From assembly GCA_033182465.1 (NCBI GenBank), contig CP137326.1, positions 1,953,501 through 2,017,500 on the forward strand: a DNA stretch of 64,000 bases. Direction: 5' to 3'. The translations under genes and the position numbers were made by a program. The DNA comes from Sanghuangporus weigelae. Its lineage: Eukaryota; Basidiomycota; Agaricomycetes; Hymenochaetales; Hymenochaetaceae. The notes under the pieces are model-generated. The model saw only the letters and a list, made by a program, of their open reading frames with translations, was not told where the DNA came from and searched no databases. Positions 22,905 through 33,936 of the stretch are shown here, piece after piece (position 1 is the stretch's first letter; each line of letters opens with the position of its first letter).

Positions 22905-23575
22905 GCTATAGCTATCAACAGAAAGGAAAGAAGTTGAGTGAAGGGTAACAAATCTTTCCGCTGTCGACAAACAATTCAGTACCCATGACGACTATATTAT
23001 CAGCGACTATCGCCTTCCTCAAATGCTGACTTGACTACTCTCTTATGTACATGTAGTATGGCCTTTCCTTCTCAGTCGTACATGAATCCGAGCTTAGGTC
23101 TCTTGCTGGTGTCTCATCGGAACACCGCTTACTGTTTTCAACCGGCGACTGCGGCACTCCGATCCATAATTCCAATAAGTTCCTCGTGTACCAAGACTCC
23201 AAAGAATCTAACAACACCAAAGGTTATCACGATAGATTAAGAAGTGAGCATGTTGCTTGTGCCATTCCTATCGCTTCTCGATAGTCACCAGGATAAGTGA
23301 AATCCGTTTAGAAGAACAAAAACCAATTCAAAGGTCTGATATTCTTTTCTTTTCGTTGCTTGATTCTGAGCTCTGACCTAGAACTACAGCGAGAAAGAAG
23401 GGGTCAGAAGCAAAATAGAATGAGCCAATGTAGCTTCTAGTTCCCGAAGAGACCGGGAGCTAAACTGGAGTTCAAGTACAACATAGATTTCTGTACTGTA
23501 CAATACAAATACAATACAAGCGTCAAGAGAATAACGTACAACAGGACAGCACAACAGTAAGGAGTACATGAATTC
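22905..23575. other. intergenic, no gene recognised
   Basis: Between the end of duplicated unit 2 and the stop of the first P450. ORFs at 23031-23240 and 23384-23569 show no motif. Confidence 0.5.
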
Positions 23576-25544
23576 TTAAAATTTGAGGCTCAAGAGCGCC
23601 TTCGCATCACTTGTCATAAATGGGTGCTCTTCCTTGATCGAGCGGATGAGCGTTGCGGCTTTCTCGCTACGAGGTTTCACACTCAGTCTAAACTCCGTGG
23701 GATGACTAATAGCACCCGGTGTAAATTGGACTTTCGGTTCAAGGACCTGACCATCATCGCCGAGCGGTTTGGTTATATTGAATACAGCAAGAGTTTGTGC
23801 AATGGCGAGGAAGATTGTTGCGTCCGCGAGCTCTCGACCTGGGCAAACGCGACGCCCGAAACCGAAAGCGAGATTATGCGGGTCCATCTCGGGTGCGCGG
23901 CCATCGATGCCGAGAAAACGTTCAGGTTTGAAGGTCATTGGATCATGATGATGTTTTGGGTCATGAGTGAACCACCTGAGGAGTAATTATCAGCATACAA
24001 TTCTAGTTCGCGGAGGGACAAATCTCCGAACCATATGTTTGGAATGAGCAAGGCGCCTTTTGGGATAAAGTAACCTTCGTAGATTCCATCCTCTGTAGCC
24101 ATATGAGGAAAAGCCAATGGTCCGACCGGGTGCCATCTCAGAACTTCCTTGACAATCGCGTCTACATATGGGAGTTCTTCACGATCATCATAGTCAGGGA
24201 GACGATCGTTCCCAACGACGCGGTCAATCTCCTTTTGAGCCTTAACCTGCACCTCGGGATAGACCAGCATAGCGAGGAAGAAGCATTGCAATGCAGACAC
24301 CGTCTGTGGTTGCACCGTCATTATCATTGTTTTATGTAAATAAAGATACCATGACGACATACCGTATCGGCACCCCCAGAGTAGAGTGACTGTGCAGACC
24401 ACTTCACAATGTCCTCTTCTTCCGGATCAAGATTGCCTTTTTCGAGTATCGCAGAAGTATACGATGGTGTATGAACTCCGCCGGTCATTCGTTGCTTGAC
24501 GAACGCGTGGGGTTGTTCGACCAAACGCGTGAGAGCTCTGTTCCAGGTCGCCGCTATCCGCTTGAACGACATTCCGGGCAGCCAGCTCGGGAGATATTTC
24601 ACTAGTGACTTCATTCAGTATGCTTTGTTCAACCTGAGAACGTTCGAATGTATACTTGACGTACAGAAGGGAATCGCGTCAACAAGCCAGGCGCCGGCAA
24701 CTGCCGAGCGGGAGAAATGGTCAAGGACCTCATCTGCTAAATCGACAAGTGGATCTCGGCCACGAGATTCAATTGTGTATCCATGAGATATCTTCAGTAT
24801 AATCGCGCCCGCCGTACTGAGTCAACAAGAGCGCCGTTTCAGCTCATGTATCTGTGGCTAGAATATAGACAGGTGACATACGTTCGGATGTGCTGAAGGA
24901 GTTTATCCGGATCCTCGAGCGCACGAAGGAGAAACCGGCGTACTTCGACGTCTTGTAACTGGTTAAATTGCGAGACGGCTGCTTTGGAACCCAAGATAGC
25001 GTGGATATTCTTTCGATAGGCACGGAATCTGTCTGAGTATTGTTGGGCTACCAATGTCTTTCCCCATCCGACCCTAGGACGTTCGTGAGTAAATCACTCG
25101 GTTGTAAACAACGGGGAATATTGCCGACGCGTACATTTCGCCACCAAATATCATCCTTGGACGAGAGGAGTATTTCGAAGAGCGCTTCTCAAGCAAGTCA
25201 AAAGCGATCCGTTGGTCATTCAGGATGATCAGTGTCTGCCCAAAGGTCGTGATAGAACTGATAGGGCCTTGAAATACACGTGTATAGAAGCACTCGTTGG
25301 AAGTCATGAAGAAATGAATCACGGATAACACTTTACCGTATAAATCCTTATGTTTATACCAGTGAATCCATTCTTGCTCTCCAGGAGGGGGCAAGTCACC
25401 CAGGTTGCCGATGAACACTCTGCCTTTGGGACCTGGAGGCAGAGGTGCAGGGCTGTTTCTAGAGAGGAAGAGATACTTTACTGTATGGTAAAGCGCAAGT
25501 CCTGCCAGTGCGATATAAAGAACATTATGTACGTCGATAGTCAT
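23576..25544 (-). CDS. cytochrome P450 monooxygenase 1
   Basis: Heme-thiolate monooxygenase, probably anchored in the ER by its N-terminal segment MTIDVHNVLYIALAGLALYH. The proline-rich hinge [10 protein letters not shown] follows, then FIGNLGDLPPPGEQEWIHW. The I-helix region reads YSGGADT, the ExxR helix KEVLR, PERF motif FKPERFLG, and the heme signature [15 protein letters not shown] carries the axial Cys. Seven coding exons match the P450 at 48088-50081 intron for intron; every splice I checked, including a short-range CACTAG acceptor before KYLPSWLPG, stays in frame. It resembles O-methylsterigmatocystin-oxidoreductase-like P450s of basidiomycetes; the substrate cannot be told. No biosynthetic core gene lies nearby, so a gene cluster is not supported. 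Confidence 0.88.
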
Positions 25545-26247
25545 GGACAAGTGCGAGCTGTGTAGAGATGTGGTGGGGGTGGTAGTACAAGACAGAGGAG
25601 ATAGTGCCTTGCCAATCAACTTATGGCGGAAGCGGAAGTGAAGTCCGAGATGGCGAGTATTCCAAGTCCGGTGACAGCCAATTCGCCACTTTTTGATAAA
25701 CCTGAATTGGTCCCATGGAGAGGGACACGGAGATGCTGAATGTGGTTACTGAGTAAGATATTCTTCAAGTCTGCATTTGGCTGACATTCCTATCCTGTCG
25801 ATCGGATCGACGTTAGTAGTATAATGTAATCAATATTTACTTCCGTTTGCCAACTCGTGTACTTCGTTCCATCCGTCGTCTGCCGTGCCCGTCCGTTACA
25901 GGCGGGCTTATACACAACAAACTTTCGTGACGCAAGCAGCATTACATCTTCAGAAATCTCGGATAGCTTATGAAAGGACTTAGCATCAGATGCCTCACTA
26001 TTTCATTTCAGTTCTTCTGCCAGGTAGCAGACAAAATTGACTGGCTCGCACTATTAGTAACACGCGTCTTTCATTCAAGCTGTGGACGTCCTTTCTGAGG
26101 ATCACATCAGCAGCTGTATCCATATTGCTTACCGCGTTGTTTCTCTGTTGCACTGTCATTTATACCTGTACTTGCAAATGGCTTCATCTGGCAAGTACCA
26201 CTTCTCAACGCTGTTCAAGAGCCAGTTGGATTCTGCCATACATCCCA
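25545..26247. other. divergent promoter region between P450 1 and copy 5
   Basis: 703 bp between opposite start codons. TTTATAC at about 26158-26164 lies roughly 85 nt before the copy 5 start. No ORF with a motif. Confidence 0.45.
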
Positions 26248-27050
26248 ATGCCGACTTCCATCGCTAAGATCGAGACTTTTGCTGGGAGCAATGGACAAAG
26301 TGTAGAGAAATGGATAGACAGCATCGAAGTGTGCTCGCGGCTCGAGCAAGTCCGAGAGAACGACCGTTTTGAGTTCGCCCTTCAGTTCCTTTCGGATTCG
26401 GTGACCCAGTGCATCAGGAGCTTGACAGTTCCGCTGGAGAGGATCTCCGGAAGGACTTGGAGGTGGGATTGGATCAGGCTGAAAGTAGCTTTGCGAGGGA
26501 TAGACAGTGAGTTTACCACTCATGGTCTATTAATGGACGGCTTCACTGACTCCGCGTAATTTTCTACGAAGAGCAAATACAGAAGCACGGCCCGGGTAAT
26601 GATATCTTACCTCAGACTGGTTGGCTTATTGACTCCGTCTACAGAGCGAAGGGCAAGAAGATGGCTTAGAGTTGCTGCACTCGGCGCACTAGCAGGTGCT
26701 GCTGGTCCTTTCGCTCTGGGCCTAAGTCTCACAGCAACTGCAGTCTGCGCATTTGGAGGCGAGTCTCTCGCTTATTTTATCGTGTTCACGAAAATAATGG
26801 ACTTGCAGGATCAGTCGTGGCAGTGAATACTCCGTCTAGGCATGACATAGTGGCGGGCGCGAGAGCGGCCGCGATTGTTGAGGAGACAACTGGGAAAGCC
26901 TCCTCTTCATCTGAAGCCATCCGAACGATGTCGGACATTTTGGAGAGGACTCCATCAAATACTTGGGAGGATGCTTCGAAATTCAGGCCGTCCGTCGAGC
27001 TGGTCACGGAGCTGCTGGAAATGTTGGTCCCGAACAAGAATATCCACTGA
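26248..27050 (+). CDS. gag-like/TM fusion family, copy 5 (type III)
   Basis: Exons 26248-26506, 26572-26595 (24-nt microexon), 26645-26758 and 26809-27050 give 639 nt, 212 aa. N-terminal gag-like domain: IETFAGSNGQSVEKWIDSIE ... VTQCIRSLTVPLERISGRTW, WDWIRLKVALRGID. Then KQIQKHGPG, a single predicted membrane segment ALGALAGAAGPFALGLSLTA (ISG12-like in its small-residue pattern), and a soluble tail with ILERTPSNTWEDASKFRPS. The third intron begins GCGAGT, a GC-AG intron, supported because copies 6 and 7 have GT there at the same phase. The QS..SLFA block of copies 1-4 is absent, replaced by a charged helix. Function unknown. Confidence 0.7.
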
Positions 27051-27527
27051 CAGACTGTATTCGGAAGTGCGTGTGTGAAGTTCAAGAGAGCCCTGCTGTG
27101 TGCTTATCACCACTTGAGACTAGACGTGGTCAAGTGTTGGTAGCGGACTTCATGGAAGGGTTCTATTATGTGAACTTTCGTTCAGATGGTCTATATAACT
27201 CTCGTTACCCTCATAGTTCGAGTCCGACTCCTTGATTCGAGTAATATGCACTTTTTATTGGTTCGAACGTGATATGAAGAGAGGAAAGTGCTGGTACCCT
27301 ACCCATGCCTCGAGATCTGCAGGGTTCAAGAGGTTTTATGGTCCACGTTCTATCGATACCTTATCGCTATTCTTACAGCTCTTACGACTACAGAAGCAAT
27401 CCGACTTCTCTCCTCGTTGTCACCTCATGGAATCACTCTTCTTATACCCATCAGCTTGTTCACTTGGCGGTATCCCATTTCCTCTTCTCGCTGAGTTCTC
27501 ACAAGTAGCACTTCTTCTATTGCCAAA

Positions 27528-28312
27528 ATGTCTGTCCAGCCGATCACCTTCATCGAGACCTTCCGCGGGCGCGACGGAGAAAGCGTAGAAGAATGGATAG
27601 AGAACGTCGACACGGTCTTCTGGCTTTTGCAAATACCGGAAGAAAAAAGAGTACCGCTTCTGGCCAAACAATATCTATCGTGCGGGGTGCTGGAGTGCAT
27701 ACTTGGCGTAATTATTCCAGTCGAAAAGATATCTGGACGACGTTGGGAATGGGATTGGCCGAAAATGAAGGTTGCTTTGCGAGGGGTTGAGAGTACGTTC
27801 TTACTATTCCTTCGTTGAAAGTATTGGGCTCAACGGTATTTCAAGGACAAATAAAGACAAATAAACCAAGTAAAGCAAGAAATTTATTTCATGTCCAATA
27901 TTTCTGATTCTCTGATTTCGGATATAGATGGTAATGGCGGAAGTTGGATGAAGGCGGAGCAATCGTAGCTGTTGGGGGTCCTCTCGGACTGGGTTGGGCT
28001 CTGACGGAGACTGCGATCTGCACTCTTGCAGGTATTCTCTCCTTCAATTACTTCTTGTCTCCAACAGTGTCCTAACGAACGGATAAAATAGTCGTGGCAT
28101 GGAATAAAGCGGACACGACTGACGTGAAAGCAAAGGCGATCGCTTCAGAAGTAGGGAAAGGCAAGTTACCTCCGGGAGCTGACGAAACGATAAGGCAGGT
28201 TCGGTCGAAACCACCTTCAAAACGTTGGAAGGACGGCTACAAATTCAACCCGTCTATAGAACTGGTTATTGAGCTGCTCAAAATGATTTCTCCGGGGAAG
28301 AATACAAGGTAA
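27528..28312 (+). CDS. gag-like/TM fusion family, copy 6 (type III)
   Basis: Exons 27528-27792, 27846-27869 (24-nt microexon RQIKTNKP), about 27954-28031 and 28092-28312 give 588 nt, 195 aa. Gag-like domain: FIETFRGRDGESVEEWIENV ... GVLECILGVIIPVEKISGRR, WEWDWPKMKVALRGVE. Membrane segment: GAIVAVGGPLGLGWALTETA. Tail: PPSKRWKDGYKFNPSIELVI. Compared with copy 7, exon 3 has lost about ten bases near TGGATGAAGGC. The frame is kept only if splicing uses a distal acceptor (ATGAAG at 27953) instead of GATATAG at 27928; otherwise the copy is broken. Whether this isoform is made is unknown. Confidence 0.6.
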
Positions 28313-28735
28313 CAAAAAGAAGAGATATGTTTTGCTATGCAACGAGCTTCGCAGCATCCCATTTCCTGTGCTTCCTGGTCGCGACACGGATTTCCACTGT
28401 GTTATTATTATGCAACACCAAACCAGAACTGCCTTTGTGCATATCTACTATTATATTTCTTTACCGAGCACGACTCCTTGATTCAAGTAATATGCACAGA
28501 AGATGGTGCTGGTGCCCAAGCCATACCTCGAGATCTGCAGGCTTCAAGAGAGGAATGTGAACCACGTTTATCGATTTCTTATCACCGTCCTTACATCTCT
28601 TACGACTACAGAAGCAACTCGACTTCCTTCCTCATTGTCGCCTCATGGAATCGCTCTTCTTATACCCTTCAACTTGTTCACTTGACGGCATTGCGTTTCG
28701 TCTACTTCTTGCACACTCTGCACAAGGTCGACCAT

Positions 28736-29534
28736 ATGCCCAGACTTTCATCCGCATCCATCGAGACCTTCGAGGGATTCAGCTACCAAAGTGTAGACAA
28801 ATGGATAGACCATGTCGAAACCTATTTTTTGACCAGGTGCCCTCCGAAGGAGAAGCAGCTCTCGTTTGCATTTCAGCATCTTTCGAATTCCGTAAAAGGA
28901 TGCGTAATGAGTTTGTCGAGCCCACTTGAGAAGATTTCGGGGAGGGGTTGGGATTGGGATTGGCCTAGGCTGAAAGTTGCCTTGCGAGGGATTGAGAGTA
29001 CGTTCTGGTACCTTTGGTCCGTGCTTGAACTAATAGTATGAATAACTTTTTCAGAACAGATAAAATCAAATAATTCTGGTAATCCAAGAAGTTCGTTCTG
29101 CATCGAATTGATCTAATTCTGCGAATTTAGGCGCATATGGAGGTTGGCTGAGGGCTCTGGCAGTTGGTGCAATGGTAGCTTTGTGGGGCCCATTGGCACT
29201 GGGAATGGCCCTCACGGAAACGACAATTTGCACTATCGGAGGTACTTTTCCTTTAGAGTACTCGAGATGTCGATTCGTGGTTCTAACAGATCAAAACCTA
29301 ATAGCTGTTTTGTTGAGTATCGGAGTAGACAAGCCCGACTCCGACTCAAAGGCGAGGGCAATCGCGGCAGAAGTAGGGAAAAGCAGGCTACCTCCAGTTG
29401 CGCACGAAACGATAAGACAGATTTGGTGGAAGACTCCTTCGAAAAGCTGGGAAGATGGTCTCAAGTTTAATCCATCGATGGAATTGATAATCGAGCTGCT
29501 GAAGATGATAGCCCCGGAGAAGAATACAATATAG
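28736..29534 (+). CDS. gag-like/TM fusion family, copy 7 (type III)
   Basis: Exons 28736-28997, 29055-29078 (24-nt microexon KQIKSNNSG), 29131-29241 and 29305-29534 give 627 nt, 208 aa. Gag-like domain: SIETFEGFSYQSVDKWIDHV, SVKGCVMSLSSPLEKISGRG, WDWDWPRLKVALRGIE. Membrane segment: LAVGAMVALWGPLALGMALT. Tail helix SKARAIAAEVGKSRLPP and TPSKSWEDGLKFNPSMELII. All introns are GT-AG with the same phase 1 junctions as copies 1-6. This is the cleanest type III member and the best reference for the subgroup. Confidence 0.72.
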
Positions 29535-30950
29535 CATGAAGAGGCATGTATGATGTTCTCCTATGTAACAAGCTTCGTAATATCGCAATTTTTGTAAATC
29601 GTATTTGCGATTCCCATCGTAATCATTAGCCAGAAGAATCGGCATAGTATGTATTATTCCTTTAGCCTCATGTTCACGGAGTCGGAAATCGGATTCTGGG
29701 GGACTTCTAGAGAAATTACATTAAGTTAACCTTGTTCCAGACTTTGAAGGCATCTTCTGCTGTATTGGCAGAGATGCCAAGAATAGCCCTCACAGCGAAT
29801 CGAACTTCTGTACATTGCACGCGTGAGCAAACATGTGCAAATACCACAGTTACCGCCACAACATCGTTCCCTTTGCTATCCATCACTGTCCCGCCTTCCG
29901 TGAATCAATCCGAGCAAGTTTGGGAGTTCAATGCGTATTATGATGTCCTGGAGACCAATGCTAAGTCAGGAAAAGAACTGTAGCTCGTCTTGTCTTGAAC
30001 TCTGCTCCCTTCTTTCTGGTAAAAGGGACAAGGTGCTTCCATTTCGCAGCATCAACGAACATCAAAGAGCCGGAAGTAATGTCATCACTCTTGAAAATTA
30101 ATTTCTGCTCGATTTTTGGATTGGGTCGTAGCGCAAGGGGGCTTGATAGCGAAACAAGCATAGATAAGGGTAGAATTTGTTCATCAGCACCACTAGGCGT
30201 CGATGCTAATGAGTATGAACGGATATAATATTTCCTCATTCTTTTTACTCGACCTTGAAGGACCTTGGAGCATACGTAGCACACGTGCCTTAATGACGTT
30301 TCTCCTTGCTTCCCCTTGACATGACCATGATTCCAGAGCGGCACTGGAGTCTCAATTGACCGACTGCTCATTTCTAAGATAGCTCTGCTTTGATACGAAG
30401 CCTCCGATACGGAGAAGTTCTCTTGAAATTCGCAGATCACGAACGACGAAGGATTTTCCGTCTCAAAGCAGTTCGTTAAGTGCAATCTTTTTTCCTGACG
30501 ATCAAACCGCTTCGATCTATTCTTTTTGTGCTTCTATATACTTCCGCTTCTCCAAATCTTCACGACTGACGTGCGACTTGAACACTATACCTCTGATCAT
30601 GCAAAAGTAGAGTCAACTGCTTGCGGACACTCTTGCGGCGATATATTTCTGGTCATCCTCAGGCTTTCTGGTACTCTAATTTGGCATTTCTGAACTTCAG
30701 TGACTGACTAGACCGCAAATGAACCTCCGTCGGCTTGCACCTATTAGTATATCAAGTCACTCTATCACGCTCGCAGAGAAGTTCGATGTCAGACTTGACA
30801 GCCGAAGCTGTTTGGGTTGCGAACCCTGTGGATGATTCTGTACCTTCTTTAGTCACCTATCGCTTAGTTGAATCTTGTTCAACGTTCATGGATTGTGTGC
30901 AGCGACTTATAACCGCCAGAGAAAGGCGACGCATCACTTGATTTGCTGAC
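29535..30950. other. intergenic with one unexplained ORF
   Basis: Holds a minus-strand ORF of 174 codons (29961-30485, MHLTNCFETENPSSFVICEF...) with no family motif I recognise, and a shorter plus ORF at 29732-29983. The long ORF may be real, but coding signal is weak; not called as a gene. Confidence 0.35.
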
Positions 30951-31617
30951 ATGCCAAGGTCTACGACGCTTGCACACCGCACGATCCTTTCTGCCCGAAC
31001 AGATGTCGAGTACATTGATCCCAGTCTTGTTCCATTGTGGGCACTCGAGGACGATATTGCTCAATTCTTCCAAGTGGCAATTGTCACTGTCCTGGTTTAC
31101 GATGCTGGTAGGCATAGGGAGCTACAGCTCTTGATTCAGACTCTGGCAATTGCACCAGTCATCACCCTAGACGAAGAAGTCTGTACAACAACTGATTTAT
31201 GGATCAAGGCGAGGTACTTTTGGGTATGCTTTCGGGTTTCCTTGATCAGTGCTTTCTATTGAGATTGTGGCAGAAAGTCCCATTGAACATGGTCACTTTT
31301 GTCTATTTCATGGTAAGTCTTCGATAGCCTTGCCAGCGAGCGTACTGTTCGATAGTGGAAATTGGGAAGATCCGACACGTGGTGCTGTTGTTGCTCTCTT
31401 CTATGAGTTGACCGGGTCACCATGAGTCGTCACAGTCAAAGCGCAGTCATACAGGGCCGACCTTCCTTTGTAAGCTAGAAATATCCTTCCTTTTTGTACA
31501 ACTACTGATGTCCGAGATTCTAGATGTGAACGTGTACACCCAGAAAATAATACTCTTACCTCCAACGTCATTCAGGCAGCTTCTCTGGGTGGACGAAGAA
31601 TACTGCGAGTGAGCGTT
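30951..31617 (+). pseudogene. truncated DUF6533 membrane-protein gene
   Basis: Exons readable in order with the same splice sites as the full gene at 32263: MPRSTTLAHRTILSARTDVE then FFQVAIVTVLVYDA, VITLDEE, ARYFW, KVPLNMVTFVYFM. The next exon (NRY... in the other copies) is missing, and only a scrap resembling the GNFAEWT exon remains near 31590. The C-terminal half with the GSRMLFNLK motif is absent. It looks like the 5' remnant of a tandem duplicate of the gene that follows. Confidence 0.62.
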
Positions 31618-31649
31618 TGTCAGTTTGTTCTCAAGTTTTGATAGCATCG

Positions 31650-32200
31650 CCTACCGGTGACTGCACAGGCTTCATCGTTATCATATCCGTCAACTGTGAA
31701 TTATTGAGCAATTATCCGCAGCCACCTGCGCTAATGACGTTTGTAGATCAATGTCAACATCAGCTCTCAGACATCTTTCTGGATGATGCTTCATCACCGA
31801 GCACCCCCGGTGATGTATCATTGATAGTTCTCAGTGCTGATGGTATGCTCTGCCCACCTACTCACCTAATGATGCGCTGAAATACTAGATGAGTCCGAGA
31901 TGGCAGGTCCTGGTACATTTCGGTCTTCTTGACAGTATTTATATGCAAAAATCTTTGATATGCACTCCATTATATTGGAGTAATTTATCTTATGCTGATT
32001 GCGATCAAGTGGGCACTGCTAATGATACTGTACTTTCTTGCAGAGAAAGGCTGTATGACTCCCCTCTTGCATTCCATTCTATGCAACTCGAAACATAAGA
32101 TCTTTTGTGTTCATCTCGTGTTGTAAAGGATACATATGAGTCTACTATATTTCATCTATGTCTGATCTGAGTGTTGATTACATTCTGATTGATCACCTGT
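31650..32200. other. intergenic, no gene recognised
   Basis: Between the DUF6533 remnant and the full copy. No further DUF6533 exon seen; ORFs at 31617-32098 have no motif. Confidence 0.45.
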
Positions 32201-32209
32201 GGCGTTTTG

Positions 32210-32216
32210 TATAAAA
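32210..32216 (+). promoter_or_regulatory. TATA box of the DUF6533 gene
   Basis: TATAAAA 47 nt upstream of the ATG at 32263. Confidence 0.5.
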
Positions 32217-32262
32217 GATGGTGAATAATAAGTCTCAGTCGTCTCTTTGCTTGTTCTCAACC

Positions 32263-33936
32263 ATGTCGAACTTCACTAGTCTTGAGGACCGACCAACTGT
32301 TTCTGCTCGCTATGATGTCTTCCCTCTTGATGCTGATGTCATTCCACTTGTTATATCAGACTCACGGATGACTCAATATTTTCAAGTGGCTATTGTCACT
32401 GTCCTGGTCTATGATATTGGTAAGAATCAGGTCCGACTGTCCTTTCATGTAAGCTAACATCGAGAAAGTCATCACTTTCGATAAAGAAGTAGGATTCTAT
32501 ATCAATTAGTAATTATAAGTAATTGACCACCAATGAACACTCCAGGTCAAATATTTCTGGGTGGGACTTTTCCCTTCTTTTGACACTAGTTCGCTCACCA
32601 TTAAATATTTGCAGACCATTCCCAGCAAGACAGTCAATCTTGTTTATTTTACGGTAAGAACTCAAATAATCGGAGGTGCAACAGTGAGTTGATATTAACG
32701 CTACAGAATCGCTACACAGCAATTGTCGGAGCTGTTGCATTTCTGTTCTGTATGTTGAGAATAATACTGCATTACATTATGGATCTGATCCTCAGATTGC
32801 GTATTGAAGATCAGACATACAGCGCGACCATTACATTGTGCGTTCAAACTAATGTATGTTGCTTTCGCACAAACAATAATCTCAACTGTTTTAGGTGTAT
32901 GTACCTGAGCACTACAAGTAAGATGGGGTTAAATAGTGGAATCCAGGCAACTTCGCCGAGTGGACAATGAATGCCGCAAGTGAGCAATTGTCATACTTTT
33001 TCTTCAGCATTACGCATTACTGACTGTTGAGTAGACTGGATTACCATTGTATCGATAGATTGCAAGTCACGACATCCCGATTTGCACCAGTTCTCACTCA
33101 TGGGTTTTATGTAGATATTCTGATGATTCGAGTGCTTGCACTTTACTCTCAAGGTACGCAGTAGAGTAGGTAAAGAGCAGCACTCATCCTTACGCAGATA
33201 GGAGACTATCGATATTCCTCAAGATATTCCTTTTATCGGAAGCAGCTGTTAAGTTTGCGTTTTTCATCTATCTAAGTGTGGTGGAAGGCAGTGAGTTGTA
33301 TGACTGCATTTGCATCGGAATTAAGTACTCACACGATGCAGTGGCTCTTTATGGCATAGGTGGTGACGCTTATCTCTGTGGCATGGACTTTATTCCACCG
33401 TGGCAGTATGGAATGGCCGACTGGTGAGAGACAAGGGATGTCAGCGATCATTACTCAGACCGGAACAGGATAATACCAATGGGGTACGGAGTCATCCTGC
33501 TAGCCCTTGCGCTTTACAAGGGAGCCGAATACTGGAGAATATCTGCCGGCTTCAAGGGATTCACTCTTGTCAAGGTTCTTATTCAGGACCAAGTATTATA
33601 CTTTATGATGTGAGTGAGTTTGCATTGTCCCTGAGGACCAGCCAACCTGCTATCTTAAACAGCGTCATCGGCTGTTGTATGTTCAACATAATGCAATTCA
33701 GAATACAGCTTACAAGCGCTTTCCTGATGAATCTTTTTGATGCCCTCGGCACTCCTGCATTCCTCTCAATCATGGGCAGTCGAATGTTATTCAACCTGAA
33801 AGACACCGGAGAGCGAGGACTAAACGAAGGAACGAGCTACAGGAATCCATCTAGGACGGTGAGCCAGATAGACTTTGCCGAACAAGAGAACTCCCAAAGG
33901 TGCGCTTTCATACGATCGGAAAAGCAGCAGAATTGA
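32263..33936 (+). CDS. DUF6533-type multi-pass membrane protein, copy 2
   Basis: A gene of about a dozen short exons typical of this basidiomycete family. The N-terminus MSNFTSLEDRPTVSARYDVF leads to the DUF6533 block YFQVAIVTVLVYDI, VITFDKE, VKYFW, TIPSKTVNLVYFT, NRYTAIVGAVAFLF. Further exons: GNFAEWTMNAA, NWITIVSID, YILMIRVLALYSQ, RRLSIFLKIFLLSEAAVKFA, PPWQYGMADW, the long segment IIPMGYGVILLALALYKGAE to YFMI, and C-terminal LGTPAFLSIMGSRMLFNLKD with GERGLNEGTSYR. Several membrane helices are evident. One intron begins GCAAGT, a GC-AG type supported by GTGAGT in the copy at 61771. The last exon boundary (stop at 33934 by read-through) is uncertain. Function unknown; receptor-like seven-helix topology has been suggested for the family only from shape. 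Confidence 0.72.

Larger units (their letters stand above)
27240..29540. repeat. tandem duplication of a gene with its promoter (copies 6 and 7)
   Basis: The region 27240-28320 recurs at 28485-29540, promoters included. Shared promoter blocks include CTCGAGATCTGCAGG, CTTACGACTACAGAAGCAA and CCTCATGGAATC.CTCTTCTTAT. The upstream blocks look better conserved than introns. Confidence 0.75.

Noticed and set aside
23576-29534. P450 plus gag/ISG12-like genes as a secondary-metabolite cluster
   Set aside because: No core synthase, transporter or regulator nearby; the two P450s are 22 kb apart with housekeeping genes between.
29961-30485. 174-codon minus-strand ORF
   Set aside because: Length is notable, but no family motif, no supporting splice structure and no neighbouring homolog; left as unexplained rather than called.
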